Below, piece after piece: positions 53,051 to 61,838 of a DNA stretch of 64,000 nt. The notes below the pieces were generated by a model. That model was not told the origin of the DNA, searched no databases, and worked only from the letters and a program-made list of their open reading frames with translations. The stretch's first letter is position 1, and every line of letters starts with the position of its first letter. Location: assembly GCA_022402525.1 (NCBI GenBank), contig JAKRSB010000081.1, positions 1-64,000 on the forward strand, given 5' to 3'. The translations under genes were made by a program, and so were the position numbers. Source of the DNA: Thermosynechococcaceae cyanobacterium MS004. GTDB taxonomy: Bacteria > Cyanobacteriota > Cyanobacteriia > Thermosynechococcales > Thermosynechococcaceae.

Positions 53051-54514
53051 ATGTCAGCGGTTCCGGCACCACAGCAATCTTCAGAATCCTTAGATCAAGT
53101 CCAAGGATATCCCTTGGGTTCGGCTTCCATTCCTAACCTGAAGAAGCTTGTTGCACGCCTGCAGCGAGAGCAGCGCAAAACTCAGGATTTGCTGAGTTCT
53201 CTCAGTTTTTCGCTCCGCAGCTTCAAAAATCTCAATGAATTTCTCTCTTTAATTTTGCTCATTGTCAGCCGCGTGACCGACGCAGATGCAGCGGCGCTGA
53301 TTCTGTTTCGGCCCAATGGGCAAGTTTCTGTGGATCAGCTTTTTTCCCATGAAACTCGCCCGTCACGCACCATTCGCCATGCTCTAGAAATTGCGATCCA
53401 GAGTTTAAGCACTCAAAATAGCGTCATCCAGAATGTCCCAAACGCCGACCCCTTTCCGGTTCGCTTAGAGCAGCAGTTTAATGAGCTGCTTCAGAATGAG
53501 TATCGGTGGTTTGCAACGTCCATTTTGGTGCGCCATGTGGAGTCCAATGAACGGGGTCGACTCTATCTTTTCAGCCGCAGTGCTGATTACGAATGGACAG
53601 ACACCCGCCAAAAGCTGGCCCAGCTCGTGGCGGATCAAACGGCTGTGGCAATTGAAAATGACGATCTCAACGCCCAGGTCCGCCGTCAGGAGCGATTGGC
53701 GCGGGAGCTAGAGATTGGCGCTGAAATTCAGGCTCGCCTTCTTCCGACCCAGTGCCCCAACATTGAGGGGGCTGAAGTTGCAGCAACCTGCAAAACTGCT
53801 AACCAGGTAGGGGGGGACTATTACGACTTTATTCCAATTTCCTTTACGCCCTCTCCTCAGCTCCCTTACGAAATCGCCAATGCAGATCGCTGGAGTTTGG
53901 TGATTGGGGACGTGATGGGAAAGGGGGTTCCGGCGGGGTTAATCATGACGATGACGCGGGGAATGCTGCGCACAGATATTCTCAACCGTCATTCCCCTGC
54001 CCGGATTTTGCAGGATTTAAACGCGGTTATGTATGGCGATCTGGAAAACTCTAATCGCTTTGTGACGCTGTTTTACTCTGAGTATGACCCTAAGACGCAG
54101 CGACTGTTTTTTAGTAATGCAGCCCACCATCCGCCCTTACTCTGGCGATCGCTGACTGACCAGATTGAGCGCCTAGATACGGACGGTATGTTGATTGGCC
54201 TGGACATCAATACCGAATTTTGCGAAAGCGAAGTTCAGCTTTATCCCGGCGATACGCTGATCTACTACACCGACGGCTTCACCGACGCGGCAAGCCCTAC
54301 TGGCGCACGCTTTGACGAGGAAAATCTACAGCGCGCATTCCATGAAGCCTGCCATCGGTTTCAGCATCCCAAAGAAATTCTGGACTATCTCTTTGAGCAG
54401 GTGCAGTTCTTCATCGGTCGCCAGGGCATTCAAAACGACGATATGACCCTGATTGTGTTTCGCGTAAAGTCTAAGCCCTCTCCCCTGCCCTCCATCAAGC
54501 CATCTGCAGCGTGA
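53051..54514 (+). CDS. GAF-domain protein serine phosphatase (RsbU/SpoIIE type)
   Basis: A GAF-like sensory domain (about 50-215; NEFLSLILLIVSRVTDADAA) is joined by a short helix (RQERLARELEIGAEIQARLL) to a PP2C/SpoIIE-type phosphatase. Its metal-binding marks are VGGDYYDF, GDVMGKGVPAGLI, SNAAHHPPLLW, DTLIYYTDGFTDA and the terminal NDDMTLIVFRV. Such enzymes remove phosphate from anti-sigma-factor antagonists or other serine/threonine targets. The ligand sensed by the GAF domain and the target are unknown. At 487 residues it is complete and stands alone. Confidence 0.92.
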   Translation: MSAVPAPQQSSESLDQVQGYPLGSASIPNLKKLVARLQREQRKTQDLLSSLSFSLRSFKNLNEFLSLILLIVSRVTDADAAALILFRPNGQVSVDQLFSHETRPSRTIRHALEIAIQSLSTQNSVIQNVPNADPFPVRLEQQFNELLQNEYRWFATSILVRHVESNERGRLYLFSRSADYEWTDTRQKLAQLVADQTAVAIENDDLNAQVRRQERLARELEIGAEIQARLLPTQCPNIEGAEVAATCKTANQVGGDYYDFIPISFTPSPQLPYEIANADRWSLVIGDVMGKGVPAGLIMTMTRGMLRTDILNRHSPARILQDLNAVMYGDLENSNRFVTLFYSEYDPKTQRLFFSNAAHHPPLLWRSLTDQIERLDTDGMLIGLDINTEFCESEVQLYPGDTLIYYTDGFTDAASPTGARFDEENLQRAFHEACHRFQHPKEILDYLFEQVQFFIGRQGIQNDDMTLIVFRVKSKPSPLPSIKPSAA

Positions 54515-54560
54515 CGAGAGGTGATCCGCGTTCAGCAAGCCAAGCAATTTGGGCCGGACA

Positions 54561-54824
54561 TTAAGGCTTCTGCTCTTTAATCTGCTCTAAAACCCAAGGG
54601 TCTACGGGCTGTCCATCTCGCCGCTTCAACTGCACTTCAATGATAAAAGGCATCTCCGAGCCTTTTGGTGCAGGCTGCTTTTGAAAAGAAATGAGGTAGC
54701 TAAGGGGGTCTTCCCCCTTTTCAATGAGCCACTGCTCCACCTTGGAAACGGCAAAAAACGACTGCCCGTCCCGGAAAAGGCGCGTGAGCTGAAGCTGAAG
54801 CGAGTAAGGGCTAAAGCGAGCCAT
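54561..54824 (-). CDS. Small conserved cyanobacterial protein (possibly DUF3146)
   Basis: The 87-residue protein has an N-terminal alpha/beta pattern (YSLQLQLTRLFRDGQSFFAV), the AVSKVEQWLIEKGEDPLSYL segment, and a C-terminal VDPWVLEQIKEQ helix. It has no signal peptide or membrane helix. Its size and layout suggest the cyanobacterial family DUF3146, but I cannot confirm it. It is convergent with the phosphatase gene and 102 bp downstream of yjbQ on the same strand. Confidence 0.65.
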   Translation of the reverse strand: MARFSPYSLQLQLTRLFRDGQSFFAVSKVEQWLIEKGEDPLSYLISFQKQPAPKGSEMPFIIEVQLKRRDGQPVDPWVLEQIKEQKP

Positions 54825-54926
54825 TCAGACCTCCGATTTAGGTGATTCTTCGCGTGATTTTGCAAGCTGTGTTTTCTAAGTAAAGGACATGCGAGCAGGC
54901 CAGTGTCATGGTTGAATCTCCTGAGA

Positions 54927-55343
54927 CTAATCTCCTGAGATATGAATGACGACCTCACGCTGAGAGCCGTGGTGTCGATGCTCCCAGAGAAAAATGCCTT
55001 GCCAAGTCCCCAGCACGAGCCGACCGCTATTGATGGGCACCTGTTCAGAGGTATGGGTTAGGGCGCTACGGATGTGCGCTGGCATATCGTCTGGGCCTTC
55101 GGAACTGTGGCGATAGGAGGCACCCTCCGGCACCAGCTTTGCCAGAAACGTTTCGAGATCTGCCAAAACATCTGGGTCAGCATTTTCTTGAATGAGAAGG
55201 CTGGCGGAAGTGTGACGCAAAAACAGTGTACAAAGCCCGGTGGTGACGCCGGACTGAGCCACAAAGTCCTGAACCTTACGGGTAATATTGCTCAGGGACT
55301 GACCGCTGGTCTTAACCTGCAATAGCTGTTGGCGATGGGTCAT
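54927..55343 (-). CDS. yjbQ: YjbQ/UPF0047 family protein
   Basis: The family is described as secondary thiamine-phosphate synthase-like, with an uncertain physiological role. The 138 residues contain GLCTLFLRHTSASLLIQEN (metal-binding His) and the C-terminal GTWQGIFLWEHRHHGSQREV with its metal-binding His/Glu cluster. ATG 55343 (MTHRQQLLQVKT) is preferred because family members begin with a strand at this point; an upstream start at 55403 would add 20 residues. Confidence 0.9.
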   Translation of the reverse strand: MTHRQQLLQVKTSGQSLSNITRKVQDFVAQSGVTTGLCTLFLRHTSASLLIQENADPDVLADLETFLAKLVPEGASYRHSSEGPDDMPAHIRSALTHTSEQVPINSGRLVLGTWQGIFLWEHRHHGSQREVVIHISGD

Positions 55344-55521
55344 GAGGGGTGAAGCATTAAACGTCCCTTCCCTAAAATAGCCCACGCTTAAGCCCACGCT
55401 CAAAAAGTTTTAGTTTTACACTAGGCGATCGCATCCAGCCCTTTCCGCTCTAACCTTATTCAGTTTTCTCCTCCAGTTTTAATCCCGTACCCGTGCAGCG
55501 TAGAATAAGAGCCAAGTCTTT

Positions 55522-55579
55522 CCTGCACGGGTGCTATTCGCCCGCGCGGGTGCTACTAGCCTGCACGGGTGCTACCAGG
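55522..55579. repeat. Three-unit 19-bp array before the 55587 gene
   Basis: CCTGCACGGGTGCTATTCG, CCCGCGCGGGTGCTACTAG and CCTGCACGGGTGCTACCAG in exact 19-bp steps. The GGAG that serves as ribosome-binding site of the next gene starts at the end of the last unit. Confidence 0.9.
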
Positions 55580-55586
55580 AGTCTCT

Positions 55587-57020
55587 ATGCCCTCCACTCA
55601 CCGCTTTCAGAGTCGTCTTTTTCAGACGCTTCAGACTAAGTTTTATCAGGCGCAAGATGCTGTGCAGCTTCGCTGGCGACAGCTTAAGGTTGATGCCCTT
55701 TGGACTGCACAGGTTGGGCTGTCTCCCTTGTATGGGTTATTGCAAGTGGGGCGCTGGTGCGGGAAGGGACTAAAGCAGGCGACTGGAAAAGTGCGATCGC
55801 TTTCTCTAGGGCTAGCGCCTGAGATTGAGGCTGATCAGCCCATTCACAATATTCTGGCTGCGCTTGAGGTTCAGAAACTTCCTGTCGCTGCAAGTCAGTC
55901 AGCTTCCTGGCAGATTACCATTCAGCCTGCGGTGTCTCCAGGGCGATCGCTTGCGGTAGCCTGCGGGAACCTTTGGCAAAAAGTACGGGGTTGGTGGGGG
56001 CAGTCCAGCGAGATCGCACAGCCCACCCCCGAATCGGTAACATTAGCTGCCGCTTCCAAGCGTTCCCTGCAAAGGGTTGTGATCCAGGGCGTTGCTAGCT
56101 CACTTCAGAAGCGACGGCTGGTGCTCATTACCACGGAAAACCAGGTCCTCGATGTCTTGACCGCAGAGCAGCAGCAGATCCTTCATCAGCGAATTATTTT
56201 TGAAATTGCAGTTGCTCTCAGCCAAAAAGGTCGCCATACTGCTCGTCGGCTCAGGGCTTCATCACTGCTATGCTCCCAACCCTCGCCAGAGGCTTTATTA
56301 AAAAGCACTTGGAGGCAGATCCAGCAGCCTGCGCGAGCTGTTCAGGCAACAGTTCAGTCAATACGCTCAATACGCCGATTATCGCTTCCCGCTGCGTTTT
56401 CAGGGCTGCTGAAGCCAGCCTCAAGACTCTCTGAATCACTCTCCTGGGCGAGAGGGCAGGAATGGGTACAGGAATGGGTCCCGCAATGGGCACAGTCGCG
56501 CCTTCAGCCAATCGCACCGCGTCTCAAAGCACTGCGAGGCGCGATTGTTGTCGGGCTAAGCGCGATCGCCCTAGCCCCGTTTACCCTTGCACTGCCGGCG
56601 ACGGCGGCGGCATCACCCGCTGTGCCTGCACCCCGTCCCGCCCCGCTGCCCATGCCCCTAGCCGTCACAGACTGGCTGGCCGACCCCGCCCGTACCCGCA
56701 AGCAGTGGCTCAAAGGGTCTGACCTCTTTAAGCCAGCAAAACCAACTCAGGGGAAAATTCGTCTTGCCCCCGACAGAACGCCTGCGGCCCTGGCGTCCAA
56801 GCCCTTTGATCAGGCGATCGCAGACTGGGCTTACGGGTCTACCCAGGTTTCAACCACGGGCGCTGTCCCCATCGATGTTAAGGCGGCTTTTATGGGCTAC
56901 CACTACCACCCCTTGGAACTGCTGCTGCTGTGGCTTGACCGAATCATGGCTTGGGTCGAAACTCAGATTCTGTGGCTATATCAGCGCAGCGTATCTGCTC
57001 TTCGCAGTTTCTTAGCCTAG
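55587..57020 (+). CDS. Putative membrane protein of unknown function
   Basis: I do not recognise this 477-residue protein. ATG 55587 is chosen because GGAG lies six bases upstream; GTG 55569 is in frame. The N-terminal two thirds are basic, Gln/Arg/Ser-rich and mostly helical. A transmembrane segment (AIVVGLSAIALAPFTLALPA) lies near residues 315-340, followed by a Pro/Ala-rich linker and a C-terminal domain with a second hydrophobic helix (LELLLLWLDRIMAWVETQIL). It is a single gene upstream of psbI; nothing in its context fixes a role. Confidence 0.72.
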   Translation: MPSTHRFQSRLFQTLQTKFYQAQDAVQLRWRQLKVDALWTAQVGLSPLYGLLQVGRWCGKGLKQATGKVRSLSLGLAPEIEADQPIHNILAALEVQKLPVAASQSASWQITIQPAVSPGRSLAVACGNLWQKVRGWWGQSSEIAQPTPESVTLAAASKRSLQRVVIQGVASSLQKRRLVLITTENQVLDVLTAEQQQILHQRIIFEIAVALSQKGRHTARRLRASSLLCSQPSPEALLKSTWRQIQQPARAVQATVQSIRSIRRLSLPAAFSGLLKPASRLSESLSWARGQEWVQEWVPQWAQSRLQPIAPRLKALRGAIVVGLSAIALAPFTLALPATAAASPAVPAPRPAPLPMPLAVTDWLADPARTRKQWLKGSDLFKPAKPTQGKIRLAPDRTPAALASKPFDQAIADWAYGSTQVSTTGAVPIDVKAAFMGYHYHPLELLLLWLDRIMAWVETQILWLYQRSVSALRSFLA

Positions 57021-57257
57021 GCGCTTGGGAGAGGGGCACGAAGGGGAAGTTCTTTGCAAATGAACTTTGAGGCAGCTTGGGAGCAACTTCAGGGCAACTT
57101 GGGGACAATCAAGGTGCAACAGTTCGATATGATGATGGAACTCAGCTTGCAATACCGCTCACTGGGATGCCTCCTCGGAATCCTTTTGATGGAACTTTGA
57201 TTGAATTTTGATTGATTTGACTGAATATTGTCCACTTATCTGTGAACTACGGCGACC

Positions 57258-57374
57258 ATGGAAACTCTAAAAATTGTTGTTTACATCACGGTTTTCTTCT
57301 TTCTCGGCCTCTTTATTTTTGGCTTTTTGTCCAACGATCCATCCCGAAACCCCAAGCGCAAAGACCTAGACTAG
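57258..57374 (+). CDS. psbI: Photosystem II reaction center protein I
   Basis: PsbI is a single-helix subunit bound near the D1 protein of photosystem II in the thylakoid membrane. The 38-residue frame begins [20 protein letters not shown] and ends [17 protein letters not shown], matching PsbI over its full length, including the conserved FGFLS-DP-RNP-RKDL end. It is too short for most gene calls. It stands alone after the unknown gene at 55587. Confidence 0.95.
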   Translation: METLKIVVYITVFFFLGLFIFGFLSNDPSRNPKRKDLD

Positions 57375-57475
57375 GCTTTGCCCTCATCTCTTGATCTTGA
57401 GTTTGAACCCTTGCTTTTGGATCCAGATAAGGAGGTTGTGCGTCTGAGCTATTCATCGGCATACCGTATTACGAC

Positions 57476-59962
57476 ATGGTTTATCCTCCATTAGAAGCAG
57501 CAGCACCGCCGCCTCTAGTTCAGTCTTTCTCGGCTCCGGTCTTAACCTCAGACGCCTCAATTTCTCCTTCGCTCAAGGCTCCGACGCTCAAGGTTCCGGC
57601 TCAGAAAGCTATCTCTCCTAAGCCTTTGTCCCCATCCCCTGCTTCTGCTGTGGCTCAGTCAGTGCAGGAAGGGCTGCAGGACAGCACCACAGCAAGTGCC
57701 GCTGTCTTGGGGACGCCCGTTAGCATTCCACCCGCTGCTGAAAAGGCCTCGGTTCGGTTTACGTTTAGTCCGCTGGATGCGCTTTCAGGTTCAAAAGCGT
57801 TGGGGTTGCAAGCTTTTGAATCACATTTTTTTGAGTCGCAATCAAAGGGGTTAAGCTTCTCAACATCTAGCCCCCCTTCGTTTAGCTCGCAAACCCTTAA
57901 TGCTCAAAAATTTAGTTTCCAAACGCTAGAAGCCTCAGTTGCTAAGCCCCCTAGAAGACAACAGGCCCAGCAGCCCGCTCCGCTGCCCTCTGTTACGCCC
58001 TCTATTTCGCCCAAGCCAAACCTAGCGCCTGACCTGCCTAGTGAGCCTGCGATCGCCCCACAAAACCCCGCAGTTCCCCAACCTCGTCAGCCGGAGACAG
58101 CCTCGCCCTCACCCGCCAGTCAGTCTTTTGTGGAGTTGTCAGCCGATCGCCAGGAATATGAGACGCTGGAACGGAGCGTGACGGCCATTGGCAATGTGCT
58201 GCTCAATTACCGCAACGCCCAGCTTAGGGCGGATCGCGTGAGAACCTTAGCCCTCACAAAACAGGTTTTTGCAGAGGGCAATATTCGATTAACCCTCGGT
58301 GAGCAAGTCCTAGAGGGCGATCGCCTTGAGTACCAGCTTGACCAAGAGCGCGGCGTTTTGTTTAAGCCGAGGGGCATCATTAACCTACCTTCTACGGGTC
58401 GCGATTTTTCAACCCAGACCCCCGGCACCAACGCCACAGGCAGCAACCCCCTCACGCCGCTGAGCGAAACCCTGCAGCGATCGCCCAACCCAGAAGGTAC
58501 AGCCCCAGAAAGTACAGCCCCAGGAGGTACCGCTCCAGAAGGAGCAACTTCAAATATTACAACCCTAGAAGCTAAAGCAGGACTTCAGCGGCTGCGGTTT
58601 GAAGCAGACCGCATTGAATTTGCAGCCAATAGCTGGAAAGCCACTAATATTCGCATCACCAGCGACCCCTTCTCTCCCCCAGAGCTAGAGTTAAGAGCAA
58701 ATCAAGCCCAGCTCACCCGAATTTCTGCCCAAGAAGATCTTGTCACCCTCCAGCGGCCTCGCCTCGTCTTTGACCAAAACATCAGCATTCCCATCCCGCG
58801 CTCCAAAATTGGGTTAAGCCGCCAGCGCCAGAATCCCTTTGCCGTGGATATTGGGTTTGACGATCGCGATCGCGGGGGGCTGTACCTGGGCAGCACCTTT
58901 ACGCCCATCTCTAACCCCAAATTTTCCCTCGCCATTACCCCACAAATCTTTTTGCAGCGCGCCCTACTAGATCGGGACTTTGGCTTCCTGAGTCCCGATG
59001 TTTATGGCTTAAACGTAGCAATTAGGAGTACATTTTCACCTAAAACCAGTCTGGGGGCGTTTGTGGCTCTGCGCAGCCTTGACCTCACCAAGCTAAACGA
59101 CACCACCCGCGCTGGACTCCGACTCACCCAACAGCTCAAAAACGACTACCGCCTAGACTTTGAAGCAGCCTACCGCGAGCGCGTTTTGAATGGCTCCCTT
59201 GAAGAGCAAAATATTCAAAACCGCGTGGGCGCAATTTTAATCGCACCCACCCAGCAGATTGGCAAAACAGGCATTCAGCTTGACTATCGCGTTGCCGCAG
59301 AGCTGTTTACTGCCCAAACAGACAGCTTTGGCGGCCTCAGCAACGTCACCTTGGGGCGCGTCCAGGGTAGCGCATCACTCCAAAAAGCCTTTGACCTCTG
59401 GCAAGGCACCACGCTGCCCCCTACCGCAACGGAGGGGCTGAAGTATACCCCTGAGCCCATTCGACCCTACTTTAGGATTGTTGTGGGCGCAACTGGCGTA
59501 TTTAGCGCCTACTCCAACAGCGACACCCAAACCAGCCTGATTGGCAAAATTCGCTTTGAAGGCCAGTTTGGACATTTTTCTAAACCCTACCTAGACTACA
59601 CAGGATTTTTTGTCGGGTTTTCCCAAGGGCTTCAGCTAGGGGAGTCGCCCTTTTTGTTTGATCGAGTTGTCGATCGCCAGACCGTATCCTTTGGCTTTTT
59701 GCAGCAGGTGTATGGCCCCATTCGGCTTGGTTTTCAAACTTCGATTAATCTAGATACGGGGGAATTTTTTAATACAGACATTATCCTGGACTACAGTCGC
59801 CGCACCTATGGCCTAAGCCTTCGGTATAACCCAAACCTTCAGCTCGGCGCGATTGAGTTTCGCATCAATAGCTTTAACTGGGTCAGCAACCGCAATCCTC
59901 TTTCTGCCCCTGAGGTGGGCGTGGTAGAAGCTGGGGTGGGTCAAAGTAACGATCCATTTTAG
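57476..59962 (+). CDS. LptD-like outer-membrane protein (DUF3769)
   Basis: Cyanobacterial DUF3769 proteins are the counterparts of LptD, the beta-barrel that places lipopolysaccharide in the outer membrane. A Pro/Ser/Ala-rich N-terminal region of about 210 residues precedes an LptA/OstA-like domain (SADRQEYETLERSVTAIGNV and LRADRVRTLALTKQVFAEGN) and a long C-terminal barrel with repeated aromatic beta strands. No classical signal peptide is obvious at the N-terminus. The 828 residues are in the family range. The ATG at 57476 has AAGGAGG 41 bases upstream rather than close by, which is odd. Imperfect 15-bp coding repeats occur near 57570 and at 58493-58552. Confidence 0.82.
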   Translation: MVYPPLEAAAPPPLVQSFSAPVLTSDASISPSLKAPTLKVPAQKAISPKPLSPSPASAVAQSVQEGLQDSTTASAAVLGTPVSIPPAAEKASVRFTFSPLDALSGSKALGLQAFESHFFESQSKGLSFSTSSPPSFSSQTLNAQKFSFQTLEASVAKPPRRQQAQQPAPLPSVTPSISPKPNLAPDLPSEPAIAPQNPAVPQPRQPETASPSPASQSFVELSADRQEYETLERSVTAIGNVLLNYRNAQLRADRVRTLALTKQVFAEGNIRLTLGEQVLEGDRLEYQLDQERGVLFKPRGIINLPSTGRDFSTQTPGTNATGSNPLTPLSETLQRSPNPEGTAPESTAPGGTAPEGATSNITTLEAKAGLQRLRFEADRIEFAANSWKATNIRITSDPFSPPELELRANQAQLTRISAQEDLVTLQRPRLVFDQNISIPIPRSKIGLSRQRQNPFAVDIGFDDRDRGGLYLGSTFTPISNPKFSLAITPQIFLQRALLDRDFGFLSPDVYGLNVAIRSTFSPKTSLGAFVALRSLDLTKLNDTTRAGLRLTQQLKNDYRLDFEAAYRERVLNGSLEEQNIQNRVGAILIAPTQQIGKTGIQLDYRVAAELFTAQTDSFGGLSNVTLGRVQGSASLQKAFDLWQGTTLPPTATEGLKYTPEPIRPYFRIVVGATGVFSAYSNSDTQTSLIGKIRFEGQFGHFSKPYLDYTGFFVGFSQGLQLGESPFLFDRVVDRQTVSFGFLQQVYGPIRLGFQTSINLDTGEFFNTDIILDYSRRTYGLSLRYNPNLQLGAIEFRINSFNWVSNRNPLSAPEVGVVEAGVGQSNDPF
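58493..58552 (+). repeat. Four-unit 15-bp coding array in the LptD-like gene
   Basis: GAAGGTACAGCCCCA, GAAAGTACAGCCCCA, GGAGGTACCGCTCCA and GAAGGAGCAACTTCA encode the pentapeptides EGTAP, ESTAP, GGTAP and EGATS. They fall in a flexible loop of the OstA-like region. Confidence 0.9.
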
Positions 59963-60029
59963 GCTCTAGCTTCCCTTATTTTAGGATGATTATTTAGCTC
60001 ATTTTTGGCTCACTTCCCCTCACTGACCC

Positions 60030-61211
60030 ATGACGCTATTTTCTGACAGTCCTCAGCCCAGCCTACGGAATACCCCTGAACACGATACTCACGAGTTTTG
60101 GATGCGCCGATGTATTACCTTGGCGCGTCAGGCCGCAGGGCTGACCGCACCGAACCCCATGGTAGGCTGCGTCATTGTAAAGGCAGGCAAGATAGTGGGA
60201 GAAGGATTCCACGCGAAGGCCGGAGAGCCCCATGCGGAAGTCATGGCGCTGCGGTCTGCGGGACTGAATGAGCTGCTTGATGCAGAGGCCCAGCCCAGTG
60301 CGGTGCAAGGAGCAACGCTCTACGTTAATCTAGAGCCCTGCAATCACTATGGCCGCACGCCTCCCTGCACTGAGGCCGTGATTCGGGCGCAGGTGGCGCG
60401 GGTCGTGGTGGGCATGGTAGATCCTGATCCAAGGGTTTCGGGGGGCGGTATTGAGCGGCTCAGAGCGGCCGGGATTGAGGTCGTTGTAGGGATCGAGGAG
60501 CAGGCCTGCCTGGATCTCAATGAGGGGTTTATCCATCGGGTGCGGCATCAGCAACCCTTGGGAATTTTGAAGTATGCCATGACCCTAGACGGCAAGATTG
60601 CAACAGCCAACGGCCACAGTGCTTGGGTGACGGGGTCTGAAGCGCGGGGCTATGTCCATCAGTTGCGATCGCAGTGTGATGCGGTAATTGTGGGCACCAA
60701 TACGGTCTTTCGCGACAATCCGCAGCTCACAAGCCATCACAGCAGTCCCGCCCATAATCCGCTGCGGGTGGTGATGAGTCGCTCTTTGAACTTACCGGAG
60801 CAGGCGCAGCTATGGGAGACCGACCTTGCCCCGACGGTCATTTTTACGGAAGGGCATCCAGACCCCGCCCTAGAGGAAAAGCTACAGCAAAAGGTTGAGC
60901 TGGTTTCTTTGCCCGACCTCACGCCAAAGGCGGTCTTGGACAATTTATATCAGCGCGGATGCGCAACGGTTTTGTGGGAGTGTGGCGGAACCCTGGCCGC
61001 TCAGGCGATCGCCCAGGGCTGTGTGCAGAAAGTGTTGGCCTTTATTGCGCCCAAAATTATTGGAGGGCGAGATGCCCCTGCGCCTGTGGGTGAGCTAGGG
61101 CTGAGTCAAATGACCCAGGCGCTCAGCCTGGAGCGGGTTTCGTTCTATACCATTGGATCTGACTACCTGCTGACGGGCTATATTCCCGCCATTGATCCAA
61201 AGGATTTTTGA
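60030..61211 (+). CDS. ribD: Bifunctional riboflavin deaminase/reductase
   Basis: RibD performs two steps of riboflavin synthesis: deamination then reduction of the pyrimidine intermediate. The N-terminal deaminase has the zinc motif PHAEVMAL and PC..CTEAVI (NLEPCNHYGRTPPCTEAVIR). The C-terminal reductase (about 150-390) contains LKYAMTLDGKIATANGHSAW and VIVGTNTVFRDNPQLT. The 393 residues are full length. ATG 60102 (MRRCITLARQAAG) is an alternative start nearer the family's usual N-terminus. Confidence 0.94.
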   Translation: MTLFSDSPQPSLRNTPEHDTHEFWMRRCITLARQAAGLTAPNPMVGCVIVKAGKIVGEGFHAKAGEPHAEVMALRSAGLNELLDAEAQPSAVQGATLYVNLEPCNHYGRTPPCTEAVIRAQVARVVVGMVDPDPRVSGGGIERLRAAGIEVVVGIEEQACLDLNEGFIHRVRHQQPLGILKYAMTLDGKIATANGHSAWVTGSEARGYVHQLRSQCDAVIVGTNTVFRDNPQLTSHHSSPAHNPLRVVMSRSLNLPEQAQLWETDLAPTVIFTEGHPDPALEEKLQQKVELVSLPDLTPKAVLDNLYQRGCATVLWECGGTLAAQAIAQGCVQKVLAFIAPKIIGGRDAPAPVGELGLSQMTQALSLERVSFYTIGSDYLLTGYIPAIDPKDF

Positions 61212-61352
61212 TAAAGAAACGTGCACTCGGATGTCTTCTACTAAACATCTGTGAGCTTTGTGTAACTTTTGTTGCATCTTTTATCACAGACTGTCTGTAA
61301 AACAAATATATGGGTAAGCTGTAAACATAAAGAAATTATTAAGGTGTGCATT

Positions 61353-61562
61353 ATGCCTCCTAGTATCCTCCACAGGTTTTGGGCCTTCATCGAAGAAACC
61401 CAGATGTCTGCGCTCCTGAATTTGGATGATTCGGCGCTGGTTTCGTCTCTGACGGGTCAGTTTCAGCAGCAGACGGCTCTTAATTCTGAAGAAACGCAGA
61501 GCCTATCCGCCTATGTATCGGGGCGGGTGCCCCTCATTCGGGAATTAGCGCAAGACAGATAG
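61353..61562 (+). CDS. Small hypothetical protein
   Basis: The 69-residue frame begins MPPSILHRFWAFIEETQMSA with AAGGTG eight bases upstream. It contains a predicted amphipathic helix and a polar C-terminus (SLSAYVSGRVPLIRELAQDR). Homologues of similar size occur in cyanobacteria but I cannot name the family. It follows ribD at 141 bp. Confidence 0.6.
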   Translation: MPPSILHRFWAFIEETQMSALLNLDDSALVSSLTGQFQQQTALNSEETQSLSAYVSGRVPLIRELAQDR

Positions 61563-61752
61563 GACGTTTAGCGTTTCTTGATAATGTTTCCTTGGGGTAG
61601 CGTTCCTTTGGGTTTAGGATAGGGCGCGATCGCAGAGAGAGAACGGGTGCTTCCAAGCCGTGAACCCCACCGCCACTGAAGAACAGACAGCATAGGTGCT
61701 CTTAGAAGTGGACTTGCTGCTGAATACAAGGCAAGTCATTTTCGTAAAGCTT

Positions 61753-61782
61753 TTCCCTTCAATAAAATTCCCTTCAATAAAA
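61753..61782. repeat. Perfect 15-bp tandem pair beside a terminator
   Basis: TTCCCTTCAATAAAA occurs twice in a row. It abuts the terminator at 61783, in the spacer between the small protein gene and the sigma factor gene. Confidence 0.95.
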
Positions 61783-61816
61783 ATAGGGTGTGACGCAAGG
61801 TCACACCCTATTTTTT
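61783..61816. terminator. Strong bidirectional terminator of the sigma factor gene
   Basis: ATAGGGTGTGAC and GTCACACCCTAT form a perfect 12-bp stem with loop GCAAG and T runs on both sides. It lies 24 bp after the sigma gene stop (minus strand) and also serves the plus-strand small gene. Confidence 0.95.
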
Positions 61817-61838
61817 AGGCATTCTGTCCAGCAGAGCG

